Shown here one piece after another: positions 29,516 to 43,000 of a stretch of 64,000 nt of DNA; the stretch's first letter is position 1, and the number at the start of each line of letters is the position of its first letter. The position numbers and the translations under genes are program-made. This DNA is from Synchiropus splendidus (lineage: Eukaryota > Chordata > Actinopteri > Syngnathiformes > Callionymidae), in the NCBI RefSeq assembly GCF_027744825.2, contig NW_026527054.1:1302001-1366000 (forward strand), read 5' to 3'. The notes below the pieces were generated by a model that worked only from the letters and a program-made list of their open reading frames with translations, was not told the DNA's origin and did no database searches.

Positions 29516-30831
29516 GTTTCGGAACGCCAAACATAAAAGTGTTGATAACTTTTGAAAAACACTTCAGACAGCTTAGATTTGATGTGCAACTACTAGAAAG
29601 ACCCTTTCTGCTATAGTGGGAGGTTAAAATTTCATGTTCTGAAGCTTCCCTGAAAAGTTATGGCACAATGCACAAAAACGCTTTTCAGCCTGAGATAAGG
29701 TGGGTTTCGGAACGCCAAACATAAAAGTGTTGATAACTTTGGAAAAACACTTCAGACAGTTTAGATTTGATGTGCAACTACTAGAAAGACCCTTTCTGCT
29801 ATAGTGGGAGGTTAAAATTTCATGTTCTGAAGCTTCCCTGAAAAGTTATGGCACAATGCACAAAAACGCTTTTCAGCCTGAGATAAGGTGGGTTTCGGAA
29901 CGCCAAACATAAAAGTGTTAATAACTTTGGAAAAACACTTCAGACAGTTTAGATTTGATGTGCAACTACTAGAAAGACCCTTTCTGCTATAGTGGGAGGT
30001 TAAAATTTCATGTTCTGAAGCTTCCCTGAAAAGTTATGGCACAATGCACAAAAACGCTTTTCAGCCTGAGATAAGGTGGGTTTCGGAACGCCAAACATAA
30101 AAGTGTTAATAACTTTGGAAAAACACTTCAGACAGTTTAGATTTGATGTGCAACTACTAGAAAGACCCTTTCTGCTATAGTGGGAGGTTAAAATTTCATG
30201 TTCTGAAGCTTCCCTGAAAAGTTATGGCACAATGCACAAAAACGCTTTTCAGCCTGAGATAAGGTGGGTTTCGGAACGCCAAACATAAAAGTGTTGATAA
30301 CTTTTGAAAAACACTTCAGACAGCTTAGATTTGATGTGCAACTACTAGAAAGACCCTTTCTGCTATAGTGGGAGGTTAAAATTTCATGTTCTGAAGCTTC
30401 CCTGAAAAGTTATGGCACAATGCACAAAAACGCTTTTCAGCCTGAGATAAGGTGGGTTTCGGAACGCCAAACATAAAAGTGTTGATAACTTTGGAAAAAC
30501 ACTTCAGACAGTTTAGATTTGATGTGCAACTACTAGAAAGACCCTTTCTGCTATAGTGGGAGGTTAAAATTTCATGTTCTGAAGCTTCCCTGAAAAGTTA
30601 TGGCACAATGCACAAAAACGCTTTTCAGCCTGAGATAAGGTGGGTTTCGGAACGCCAAACATAAAAGTGTTAATAACTTTGGAAAAACACTTCAGACAGT
30701 TTAGATTTGATGTGCAACTACTAGAAAGACCCTTTCTGCTATAGTGGGAGGTTAAAATTTCATGTTCTGAAGCTTCCCTGAAAAGTTATGGCACAATGCA
30801 CAAAAACGCTTTTCAGCCTGAGATAAGGTGG

Positions 30832-33800
30832 GTTTCGGAACGCCAAACATAAAAGTGTTGATAACTTTCGAAAAACACTTCAGAGAGCTTAGATTTGATG
30901 TGCACCTACTAGAAAGACCCTTTCTGCTATAGTGGGAGGTTAAAATTTCATGTTCTGAAGCTTCCCTGAAAAGTTATGGCACAATGCGTAAAAACGCTTT
31001 TCAGCCTGAGATAAGGTGGGTTTCGGAACGCCAAACATAAAAGTGTTGATAACTTTGGAAAAACACTTCAGACAGTTTAGATTTGATGTGCAACTACTAG
31101 AAAGACCCTTTCTGCTATAGTGGGAGGTTAAAATTTCATGTTCTGAAGCTTCCCTGAAAAGTTATGGCACAATGCACAAAAACGCTTTTCAGCCTGAGAT
31201 AAGGTGGGTTTCGGAACGCCAAACATAAAAGTGTTGATAACTTTCGAAAAACACTTCAGACAGCTTAGATTTGATGTGCACCTACTAGAAAGACCCTTTC
31301 TGCTATAGTGGGAGGTTAAAATTTCATGTTCTGAAGCTTCCCTGAAAAGTTATGGCACAATGCACAAAAACGCTTTTCAGCCTGAGATAAGGTGGGTTTC
31401 GGAACGCCAAACATAAAAGTGTTGATAACTTTGGAAAAACACTTCAGACAGTTTAGATTTGATGTGCAACTACTAGAAAGACCCTTTCTGCTATAGTGGG
31501 AGGTTAAAATTTCATGTTCTGAAGCTTCCCTGAAAAGTTATGGCGCAATGCACAAAAACGCTTTTCAGCCTGAGATAAGGTGGGTTTCGGAACGCCAAAC
31601 ATAAAAGTGTTAATAACTTTGGAAAAACACTTCAGACAGTTTAGATTTGATGTGCAACTACTAGAAAGACCCTTTCTGCTATAGTGGGAGGTTAAAATTT
31701 CATGTTCTGAAGCTTCCCTGAAAAGTTATGGCACAATGCACAAAAACGCTTTTCAGCCTGAGATAAGGTGGGTTTCGGAACGCCAAACATAAAAGTGTTG
31801 ATAACTTTTAAAAAACACTTCAGACAGCTTAGATTTGATGTGCAACTACTAGAAAGACCCTTTCTGCTATAGTGGGAGGTTAAAATTTCATGTTCTGAAG
31901 CTTCCCTGAAAAGTTATGGCACAATGCACAAAAACGCTTTTCAGCCTGAGATAAGGTGGGTTTCGGAACGCCAAACATAAAAGTGTTGATAACTTTGGAA
32001 AAACACTTCAGACAGTTTAGATTTGATGTGCAACTACTAGAAAGACCCTTTCTGCTATAGTGGGAGGTTAAAATTTCATGTTCTGAAGCTTCCCTGAAAA
32101 GTTATGGCACAATGCACAAAAACGCTTTTCAGCCTGAGATAAGGTGGGTTTCGGAACGCCAAACATAAAAGTGTTAATAACTTTGGAAAAACACTTCAGA
32201 CAGTTTAGATTTGATGTGCAACTACTAGAAAGACCCTTTCTGCTATAGTGGGAGGTTAAAATTTCATGTTCTGAAGCTTCCCTGAAAAGTTATGGCACAA
32301 TGCACAAAAACGCTTTTCAGCCTGAAATAAGGTGGGTTTCGGAACGCCAAACATAAAAGTGTTGATAACTTTCGAAAAACACTTCAGACAGCTTAGATTT
32401 GATGTGCACCTACTAGAAAGACCCTTTCTGCTATAGTGGGAGGTTAAAATTTCATGTTCTGAAGCTTCCCTGAAAAGTTATGGCACAATGCACAAAAACG
32501 CTTTTCAGCCTGAGATAAGGTGGGTTTCGGAACGCCAAACATAAAAGTGTTGATAACTTTCGAAAAACACTTCAGAGAGCTTAGATTTGATGTGCACCTA
32601 CTAGAAAGACCCTTTCTGCTATAGTGGGAGGTTAAAATTTCATGTTCTGAAGCTTCCCTGAAAAGTTATGGCACAATGCGTAAAAACGCTTTTCAGCCTG
32701 AGATAAGGTGGGTTTCGGAACGCCAAACATAAAAGTGTTGATAACTTTGGAAAAACACTTCAGACAGTTTAGATTTGATGTGCAACTACTAGAAAGACCC
32801 TTTCTGCTATAGTGGGAGGTTAAAATTTCATGTTCTGAAGCTTCCCTGAAAAGTTATGGCACAATGCACAAAAACGCTTTTCAGCCTGAGATAAGGTGGG
32901 TTTCGGAACGCCAAACATAAAAGTGTTGATAACTTTCGAAAAACACTTCAGAGAGCTTAGATTTGATGTGCACCTACTAGAAAGACCCTTTCTGCTATAG
33001 TGGGAGGTTAAAATTTCATGTTCTGAAGCTTCCCTGAAAAGTTATGGCACAATGCGTAAAAACGCTTTTCAGCCTGAGATAAGGTGGGTTTCGGAACGCC
33101 AAACATAAAAGTGTTGATAACTTTGGAAAAACACTTCAGACAGTTTAGATTTGATGTGCAACTACTAGAAAGACCCTTTCTGCTATAGTGGGAGGTTAAA
33201 ATTTCATGTTCTGAAGCTTCCCTGAAAAGTTATGGCACAATGCACAAAAACGCTTTTCAGCCTGAGATAAGGTGGGTTTCGGAACGCCAAACATAAAAGT
33301 GTTGATAGCTTTCGAAAAACACTTCAGACAGCTTAGATTTGATGTGCACCTACTAGAAAGACCCTTTCTGCTATAGTGGGAGGTTAAAATTTCATGTTCT
33401 GAAGCTTCCCTGAAAAGTTATGGCACAATGCACAAAAACGCTTTTCAGCCTGAGATAAGGTGGGTTTCGGAACGCCAAACATAAAAGTGTTGATAACTTT
33501 CGAAAAACACTTCAGAGAGCTTAGATTTGATGTGCACCTACTAGAAAGACCCTTTCTGCTATAGTGGGAGGTTAAAATTTCATGTTCTGAAGCTTCCCTG
33601 AAAAGTTATGGCACAATGCGTAAAAACGCTTTTCAGCCTGAGATAAGGTGGGTTTCGGAACGCCAAACATAAAAGTGTTGATAACTTTGGAAAAACACTT
33701 CAGACAGTTTAGATTTGATGTGCAACTACTAGAAAGACCCTTTCTGCTATAGTGGGAGGTTAAAATTTCATGTTCTGAAGCTTCCCTGAAAAGTTATGGC

Positions 33801-34967
33801 ACAATGCACAAAAACGCTTTTCAGCCTGAGATAAGGTGGGTTTCGGAACGCCAAACATAAAAGTGTTGATAACTTTCGAAAAACACTTCAGACAGCTTAG
33901 ATTTGATGTGCACCTACTAGAAAGACCCTTTCTGCTATAGTGGGAGGTTAAAATTTCATGTTCTGAAGCTTCCCTGAAAAGTTATGGCACAATGCACAAA
34001 AACGCTTTTCAGCCTGAGATAAGGTGGGTTTCGGAACGCCAAACATAAAAGTGTTGATAACTTTGGAAAAACACTTCAGACAGATTAGATTTGATGTGCA
34101 ACTACTAGAAAGACCCTTTCTGCTATAGTGGGAGGTTAAAATTTCATGTTCTGAAGCTTCCCTGAAAAGTTATGGCGCAATGCACAAAAACGCTTTTCAG
34201 CCTGAGATAAGGTGGGTTTCGGAACGCCAAACATAAAAGTGTTAATAACTTTGGAAAAACACTTCAGACAGTTTAGATTTGATGTGCAACTACTAGAAAG
34301 ACCCTTTCTGCTATAGTGGGAGGTTAAAATTTCATGTTCTGAAGCTTCCCTGAAAAGTTATGGCACAATGCACAAAAACGCTTTTCAGCCTGAGATAAGG
34401 TGGGTTTCGGAACGCCAAACATAAAAGTGTTGATAACTTTTAAAAAACACTTCAGACAGCTTAGATTTGATGTGCAACTACTAGAAAGACCCTTTCTGCT
34501 ATAGTGGGAGGTTAAAATTTCATGTTCTGAAGCTTCCCTGAAAAGTTATGGCACAATGCACAAAAACGCTTTTCAGCCTGAGATAAGGTGGGTTTCGGAA
34601 CGCCAAACATAAAAGTGTTGATAACTTTGGAAAAACACTTCAGACAGTTTAGATTTGATGTGCAACTACTAGAAAGACCCTTTCTGCTATAGTGGGAGGT
34701 TAAAATTTCATGTTCTGAAGCTTCCCTGAAAAGTTATGGCACAATGCACAAAAACGCTTTTCAGCCTGAGATAAGGTGGGTTTCGGAACGCCAAACATAA
34801 AAGTGTTAATAACTTTGGAAAAACACTTCAGACAGTTTAGATTTGATGTGCAACTACTAGAAAGACCCTTTCTGCTATAGTGGGAGGTTAAAATTTCATG
34901 TTCTGAAGCTTCCCTGAAAAGTTATGGCACAATGCACAAAAACGCTTTTCAGCCTGAGATAAGGTGG
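30832..34967. repeat. 14-monomer higher-order repeat, partial pair
   Basis: Blocks 30832-32335 and 33464-34967 match in type order at an offset of 2,632 bp (14 x 188). Shared markers are TGGCGCAATG (G at monomer position 150) at about 31541/34173 and CTTTTAAAAAA at 31809/34441. The intervening monomers are dominated by the CG type with C at 74 and GT at 157-158. Confidence 0.75.
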
Positions 34968-37900
34968 GTTTCGGAACGCCAAACATAAAAGTGTTAATAA
35001 CTTTGGAAAAACACTTCAGACAGTTTAGATTTGATGTGCAACTACTAGAAAGACCCTTTCTGCTATAGTGGGAGGTTAAAATTTCATGTTCTGAAGCTTC
35101 CCTGAAAAGTTGTGGCACAATGCACAAAAACGCTTTTCAGTCTGAGATAAGGTGGGTTTCGGAACGCCAAACATAAAAGTGTTAATAACTTTGGAAAAAC
35201 ACTTCAGACAGTTTAGATTTGATGTGCAACTACTAGAAAGACCCTTTCTGCTATAGTGGGAGGTTAAAATTTCATGTTCTGAAGCTTTCCTGAAAAGTTA
35301 TGGCACAATGCACAAAAACGCTTTTCAGCCTGAGATAAGGTGGGTTTCGGAACGCCAAACATAAAAGTGTTGATAACTTTTGAAAAACACTTCAGACAGC
35401 TTAGATTTGATGTGCAACTACTAGAAAGACGCTTTCTGCTATAGTGGGAGGTTAAAATTTCATGTTCTGAAGCTTCCCTGAAAAGTTATGGCACAATGCA
35501 CAAAAACGCTTTTCAGCCTGAGATAAGGTGGGTTTCGGAACGCCAAACATAAAAGTGTTAATAACTTTGGAAAAACACTTCAGACAGTTTAGATTTGATG
35601 TGCAACTACTAGAAAGACCCTTTCTGCTATAGTGGGAGGTTAAAATTTCATGTTCTGAAGCTTCCCTGAAAAGTTATGGCACAATGCACAAAAACGCTTT
35701 TCAGCCTGAGATAAGGTGGGTTTCGGAACGCCAAACATAAAAGTGTTAATAACTTTGGAAAAACACTTCAGACAGTTTAGATTTGATGTGCACCTACTAG
35801 AAAGACCCTTTCTGCTATAGTGGGAGGTTAAAATTTTATGTTCTGAAGCTTCCCTGAAAAGTTATGGCACAATGCACAAAAACGCTTTTCAGCCTGAGAT
35901 AAGGTGGGTTTCGGAACGCCAAACATAAAAGTGTTAATAACTTTGGAAAAACACTTCAGACAGTTTAGATTTGATGTGCAACTACTAGAAAGACCCTTTC
36001 TGCTATAGTGGGAGGTTAAAATTTCATGTTCTGAAGCTTCCCTGAAAAGTTATGGCACAATGCACAAAAACGCTTTTCAGCCTGAGATAAGGTGGGTTTC
36101 GGAACGCCAAACATAAAAGTGTTAATAACTTTGGAAAAACACTTCAGACAATTTAGATTTGATGTGCAACTACTAGAAAGACCCTTTCTGCTATAGTGGG
36201 AGGTTAAAAATTCATGTTCTGAAGCTTCCCTGAAAAGTTATGACACAATGCACAAAAACGCTTTTCAGCCTGAGATAAGGTGGGTTTCGGAACGCCAAAC
36301 ATAAAAGTGTTAATAACTTTGGAAAAACACTTCAGACAGTTTAGATTTAATGTGCAACTACTAGAAAGACCCTTTCTGCTATAGTGGGAGGTTAAAATTT
36401 CATGTTCTGAAGCTTCCCTGAAAAGTTATGGCACAATGCGTAAAAACGCTTTTCAGCCTGAGATAAGGTGGGTTTCGGAACGCCAAACATAAAAGTGTTG
36501 ATAACTTTTGAAAAACACTTCAGACAGCTTAGAAGTGATGTGCAACTACTAGAAAGACCCTTTCTGCTATAGTGGGAGGTTAAAATTTCATGTTCTGAAG
36601 CTTCCCTGAAAAGTTATGGCACAATGCACAAAAACGCTTTTCAGCCTGAGATAAGGTGGGTTTCGGAACGCCAAACATAAAAGTGTTAATAACTTTGGAA
36701 AAACACTTCAGACAGTTTAGATTTGATGTGCAACTACTAGAAAGACCCTTTCTGCTATAGTGGGAGGTTAAAATTTCATGTTCTGAAGCTTCCCTGAAAA
36801 GTTATGGCACAATGCACAAAAACGCTTTTCAGCCTGAGATAAGGTGGGTTTCGGAACGCCAAACATAAAAGTGTTAATAACTTTGGAAAAACACTTCAGA
36901 CAGTTTAGATTTGATGTGCAACTACTAGAAAGACCCTTTCTGCTATAGTGGGAGGTTAAAATTTCATGTTCTGAAGCTTTCCTGAAAAGTTATGGCACAA
37001 TGCGCAAAAACGCTTTTCAGCCTGAGATAAGGTGGGTTTCGGAACGCCAAACATAAAAGTGTTGATAACTTTTGAAAAACACTTCAGACAGCTTAGATTT
37101 GATGTGCAACTACTAGAAAGACCCTTTCTGCTATAGTGGGAGGTTAAAATTTCATGTTCTGAAGCTTCCCTGAAAAGTTATGGCACAATGCACAAAAACG
37201 CTTTTCAGCCTGAGATAAGGTGGGTTTCGGAACGCCAAACATAAAAGTGTTGATAACTTTGGAAAAACACTTCAGACAGTTTAGATTTGATGTGCAACTA
37301 CTAGAAAGACCCTTTCTGCTATAGTGGGAGGTTAAAATTTCATGTTCTGAAGCTTCCCTGAAAAGTTATGGCACAATGCACAAAAACGCTTTTCAGCCTG
37401 AGATAAGGTGGGTTTCGGAACGCCAAACATAAAAGTGTTAATAACTTTGGAAAAACACTTCAGACAGTTTAGATTTGATGTGCAACTACTAGAAAGACCC
37501 TTTCTGCTATAGTGGGAGGTTAAAATTTCATGTTCTGAAGCTTCCCTGAAAAGTTATGGCACAATGCACAAAAACGCTTTTCAGCCTGAAATAAGGTGGG
37601 TTTCGGAACGCCAAACATAAAAGTGTTGATAACTTTCGAAAAACACTTCAGACAGCTTAGATTTGATGTGCACCTACTAGAAAGACCCTTTCTGCTATAG
37701 TGGGAGGTTAAAATTTCATGTTCTGAAGCTTCCCTGAAAAGTTATGGCACAATGCACAAAAACGCTTTTCAGCCTGAGATAAGGTGGGTTTCGGAACGCC
37801 AAACATAAAAGTGTTGATAACTTTCGAAAAACACTTCAGAGAGCTTAGATTTGATGTGCACCTACTAGAAAGACCCTTTCTGCTATAGTGGGAGGTTAAA

Positions 37901-40043
37901 ATTTCATGTTCTGAAGCTTCCCTGAAAAGTTATGGCACAATGCGTAAAAACGCTTTTCAGCCTGAGATAAGGTGGGTTTCGGAACGCCAAACATAAAAGT
38001 GTTGATAACTTTGGAAAAACACTTCAGACAGTTTAGATTTGATGTGCAACTACTAGAAAGACCCTTTCTGCTATAGTGGGAGGTTAAAATTTCATGTTCT
38101 GAAGCTTCCCTGAAAAGTTATGGCACAATGCACAAAAACGCTTTTCAGCCTGAGATAAGGTGGGTTTCGGAACGCCAAACATAAAAGTGTTGATAACTTT
38201 CGAAAAACACTTCAGAGAGCTTAGATTTGATGTGCACCTACTAGAAAGACCCTTTCTGCTATAGTGGGAGGTTAAAATTTCATGTTCTGAAGCTTCCCTG
38301 AAAAGTTATGGCACAATGCGTAAAAACGCTTTTCAGCCTGAGATAAGGTGGGTTTCGGAACGCCAAACATAAAAGTGTTGATAACTTTGGAAAAACACTT
38401 CAGACAGTTTAGATTTGATGTGCAACTACTAGAAAGACCCTTTCTGCTATAGTGGGAGGTTAAAATTTCATGTTCTGAAGCTTCCCTGAAAAGTTATGGC
38501 ACAATGCACAAAAACGCTTTTCAGCCTGAGATAAGGTGGGTTTCGGAACGCCAAACATAAAAGTGTTGATAGCTTTCGAAAAACACTTCAGACAGCTTAG
38601 ATTTGATGTGCACCTACTAGAAAGACCCTTTCTGCTATAGTGGGAGGTTAAAATTTCATGTTCTGAAGCTTCCCTGAAAAGTTATGGCACAATGCACAAA
38701 AACGCTTTTCAGCCTGAGATAAGGTGGGTTTCGGAACGCCAAACATAAAAGTGTTGATAACTTTCGAAAAACACTTCAGAGAGCTTAGATTTGATGTGCA
38801 CCTACTAGAAAGACCCTTTCTGCTATAGTGGGAGGTTAAAATTTCATGTTCTGAAGCTTCCCTGAAAAGTTATGGCACAATGCGTAAAAACGCTTTTCAG
38901 CCTGAGATAAGGTGGGTTTCGGAACGCCAAACATAAAAGTGTTGATAACTTTGGAAAAACACTTCAGACAGTTTAGATTTGATGTGCAACTACTAGAAAG
39001 ACCCTTTCTGCTATAGTGGGAGGTTAAAATTTCATGTTCTGAAGCTTCCCTGAAAAGTTATGGCACAATGCACAAAAACGCTTTTCAGCCTGAGATAAGG
39101 TGGGTTTCGGAACGCCAAACATAAAAGTGTTGATAACTTTCGAAAAACACTTCAGACAGCTTAGATTTGATGTGCACCTACTAGAAAGACCCTTTCTGCT
39201 ATAGTGGGAGGTTAAAATTTCATGTTCTGAAGCTTCCCTGAAAAGTTATGGCACAATGCACAAAAACGCTTTTCAGCCTGAGATAAGGTGGGTTTCGGAA
39301 CGCCAAACATAAAAGTGTTGATAACTTTGGAAAAACACTTCAGACAGATTAGATTTGATGTGCAACTACTAGAAAGACCCTTTCTGCTATAGTGGGAGGT
39401 TAAAATTTCATGTTCTGAAGCTTCCCTGAAAAGTTATGGCGCAATGCACAAAAACGCTTTTCAGCCTGAGATAAGGTGGGTTTCGGAACGCCAAACATAA
39501 AAGTGTTAATAACTTTGGAAAAACACTTCAGACAGTTTAGATTTGATGTGCAACTACTAGAAAGACCCTTTCTGCTATAGTGGGAGGTTAAAATTTCATG
39601 TTCTGAAGCTTCCCTGAAAAGTTATGGCACAATGCACAAAAACGCTTTTCAGCCTGAGATAAGGTGGGTTTCGGAACGCCAAACATAAAAGTGTTGATAA
39701 CTTTTAAAAAACACTTCAGACAGCTTAGATTTGATGTGCAACTACTAGAAAGACCCTTTCTGCTATAGTGGGAGGTTAAAATTTCATGTTCTGAAGCTTC
39801 CCTGAAAAGTTATGGCACAATGCACAAAAACGCTTTTCAGCCTGAGATAAGGTGGGTTTCGGAACGCCAAACATAAAAGTGTTGATAACTTTGGAAAAAC
39901 ACTTCAGACAGTTTAGATTTGATGTGCAACTACTAGAAAGACCCTTTCTGCTATAGTGGGAGGTTAAAATTTCATGTTCTGAAGCTTCCCTGAAAAGTTA
40001 TGGCACAATGCACAAAAACGCTTTTCAGCCTGAGATAAGGTGG
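31960..40043. repeat. Higher-order duplication with 28-monomer offset
   Basis: 31960-34779 and 37224-40043 (15 monomers each) match at an offset of 5,264 bp (28 x 188). Rare shared markers are GATAGCTTT for GATAACTTT at 33304/38568, CAGATTA at 34081/39345, CTTTTAAAAAA at 34441/39705 and CTGAAATAAGG at about 32325/37589. Between the copies lies a segment of a different type order (about 35.0-37.2 kb) that resembles the right block. Confidence 0.85.
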
Positions 40044-43000
40044 GTTTCGGAACGCCAAACATAAAAGTGTTAATAACTTTGGAAAAACACTTCAGACAGT
40101 TTAGATTTGATGTGCAACTACTAGAAAGACCCTTTCTGCTATAGTGGGAGGTTAAAATTTCATGTTCTGAAGCTTCCCTGAAAAGTTATGGCACAATGCA
40201 CAAAAACGCTTTTCAGCCTGAAATAAGGTGGGTTTCGGAACGCCAAACATAAAAGTGTTGATAACTTTCGAAAAACACTTCAGACAGCTTAGATTTGATG
40301 TGCACCTACTAGAAAGACCCTTTCTGCTATAGTGGGAGGTTAAAATTTCATGTTCTGAAGCTTCCCTGAAAAGTTATGGCACAATGCACAAAAACGCTTT
40401 TCAGCCTGAGATAAGGTGGGTTTCGGAACGCCAAACATAAAAGTGTTGATAACTTTCGAAAAACACTTCAGAGAGCTTAGATTTGATGTGCACCTACTAG
40501 AAAGACCCTTTCTGCTATAGTGGGAGGTTAAAATTTCATGTTCTGAAGCTTCCCTGAAAAGTTATGGCACAATGCGTAAAAACGCTTTTCAGCCTGAGAT
40601 AAGGTGGGTTTCGGAACGCCAAACATAAAAGTGTTGATAACTTTGGAAAAACACTTCAGACAGTTTAGATTTGATGTGCAACTACTAGAAAGACCCTTTC
40701 TGCTATAGTGGGAGGTTAAAATTTCATGTTCTGAAGCTTCCCTGAAAAGTTATGGCACAATGCACAAAAACGCTTTTCAGCCTGAGATAAGGTGGGTTTC
40801 GGAACGCCAAACATAAAAGTGTTGATAACTTTCGAAAAACACTTCAGAGAGCTTAGATTTGATGTGCACCTACTAGAAAGACCCTTTCTGCTATAGTGGG
40901 AGGTTAAAATTTCATGTTCTGAAGCTTCCCTGAAAAGTTATGGCGCAATGCACAAAAACGCTTTTCAGCCTGAGATAAGGTGGGTTTCGGAACGCCAAAC
41001 ATAAAAGTGTTAATAACTTTGGAAAAACACTTCAGACAGTTTAGATTTGATGTGCAACTACTAGAAAGACCCTTTCTGCTATAGTGGGAGGTTAAAATTT
41101 CATGTTCTGAAGCTTCCCTGAAAAGTTATGGCACAATGCACAAAAACGCTTTTCAGCCTGAGATAAGGTGGGTTTCGGAACGCCAAACATAAAAGTGTTA
41201 ATAACTTTGGAAAAACACTTCAGACAGTTTAGATTTGATGTGCAACTACTAGAAAGACCCTTTCTGCTATAGTGGGAGGTTAAAAATTCATGTTCTGAAG
41301 CTTCCCTGAAAAGTTATGACACAATGCACAAAAACGCTTTTCAGCCTGAGATAAGGTGGGTTTCGGAACGCCAAACATAAAAGTGTTGATAACTTTGGAA
41401 AAACACTTCAGACAGTTTAGATTTGATGTGCAACTACTAGAAAGACCCTTTCTGCTATAGTGGGAGGTTAAAATTTCATGTTCTGAAGCTTCCCTGAAAA
41501 GTTATGGCACAATGCACAAAAACGCTTTTCAGCCTGAGATAAGGTGGGTTTCGGAACGCCAAACATAAAAGTGTTGATAACTTTCGAAAAACACTTCAGA
41601 GAGCTTAGATTTGATGTGCACCTACTAGAAAGACCCTTTCTGCTATAGTGGGAGGTTAAAATTTCATGTTCTGAAGCTTCCCTGAAAAGTTATGGCGCAA
41701 TGCACAAAAACGCTTTTCAGCCTGAGATAAGGTGGGTTTCGGAACGCCAAACATAAAAGTGTTAATAACTTTGGAAAAACACTTCAGACAGTTTAGATTT
41801 GATGTGCAACTACTAGAAAGACCCTTTCTGCTATAGTGGGAGGTTAAAATTTCATGTTCTGAAGCTTCCCTGAAAAGTTATGGCACAATGCACAAAAACG
41901 CTTTTCAGCCTGAGATAAGGTGGGTTTCGGAACGCCAAACATAAAAGTGTTAATAACTTTGGAAAAACACTTCAGACAGTTTAGATTTGATGTGCACCTA
42001 CTAGAAAGACCCTTTCTGCTATAGTGGGAGGTTAAAATTTTATGTTCTGAAGCTTCCCTGAAAAGTTATGGCACAATGCACAAAAACGCTTTTCAGCCTG
42101 AGATAAGGTGGGTTTCGGAACGCCAAACATAAAAGTGTTGATAACTTTGGAAAAACACTTCAGACAGTTTAGATTTGATGTGCAACTACTAGAAAGACCC
42201 TTTCTGCTATAGTGGGAGGTTAAAATTTCATGTTCTGAAGCTTCCCTGAAAAGTTATGGCACAATGCACAAAAACGCTTTTCAGCCTGAGATAAGGTGGG
42301 TTTCGGAACGCCAAACATAAAAGTGTTGATAACTTTCGAAAAACACTTCAGACAGCTTAGATTTGATGTGCACCTACTAGAAAGACCCTTTCTGCTATAG
42401 TGGGAGGTTAAAATTTCATGTTCTGAAGCTTCCCTGAAAAGTTATGGCACAATGCACAAAAACGCTTTTCAGCCTGAGATAAGGTGGGTTTCGGAACGCC
42501 AAACATAAAAGTGTTGATAACTTTGGAAAAACACTTCAGACAGATTAGATTTGATGTGCAACTACTAGAAAGACCCTTTCTGCTATAGTGGGAGGTTAAA
42601 ATTTCATGTTCTGAAGCTTCCCTGAAAAGTTATGGCGCAATGCACAAAAACGCTTTTCAGCCTGAGATAAGGTGGGTTTCGGAACGCCAAACATAAAAGT
42701 GTTAATAACTTTGGAAAAACACTTCAGACAGTTTAGATTTGATGTGCAACTACTAGAAAGACCCTTTCTGCTATAGTGGGAGGTTAAAATTTCATGTTCT
42801 GAAGCTTCCCTGAAAAGTTATGGCACAATGCACAAAAACGCTTTTCAGCCTGAGATAAGGTGGGTTTCGGAACGCCAAACATAAAAGTGTTGATAACTTT
42901 TAAAAAACACTTCAGACAGCTTAGATTTGATGTGCAACTACTAGAAAGACCCTTTCTGCTATAGTGGGAGGTTAAAATTTCATGTTCTGAAGCTTCCCTG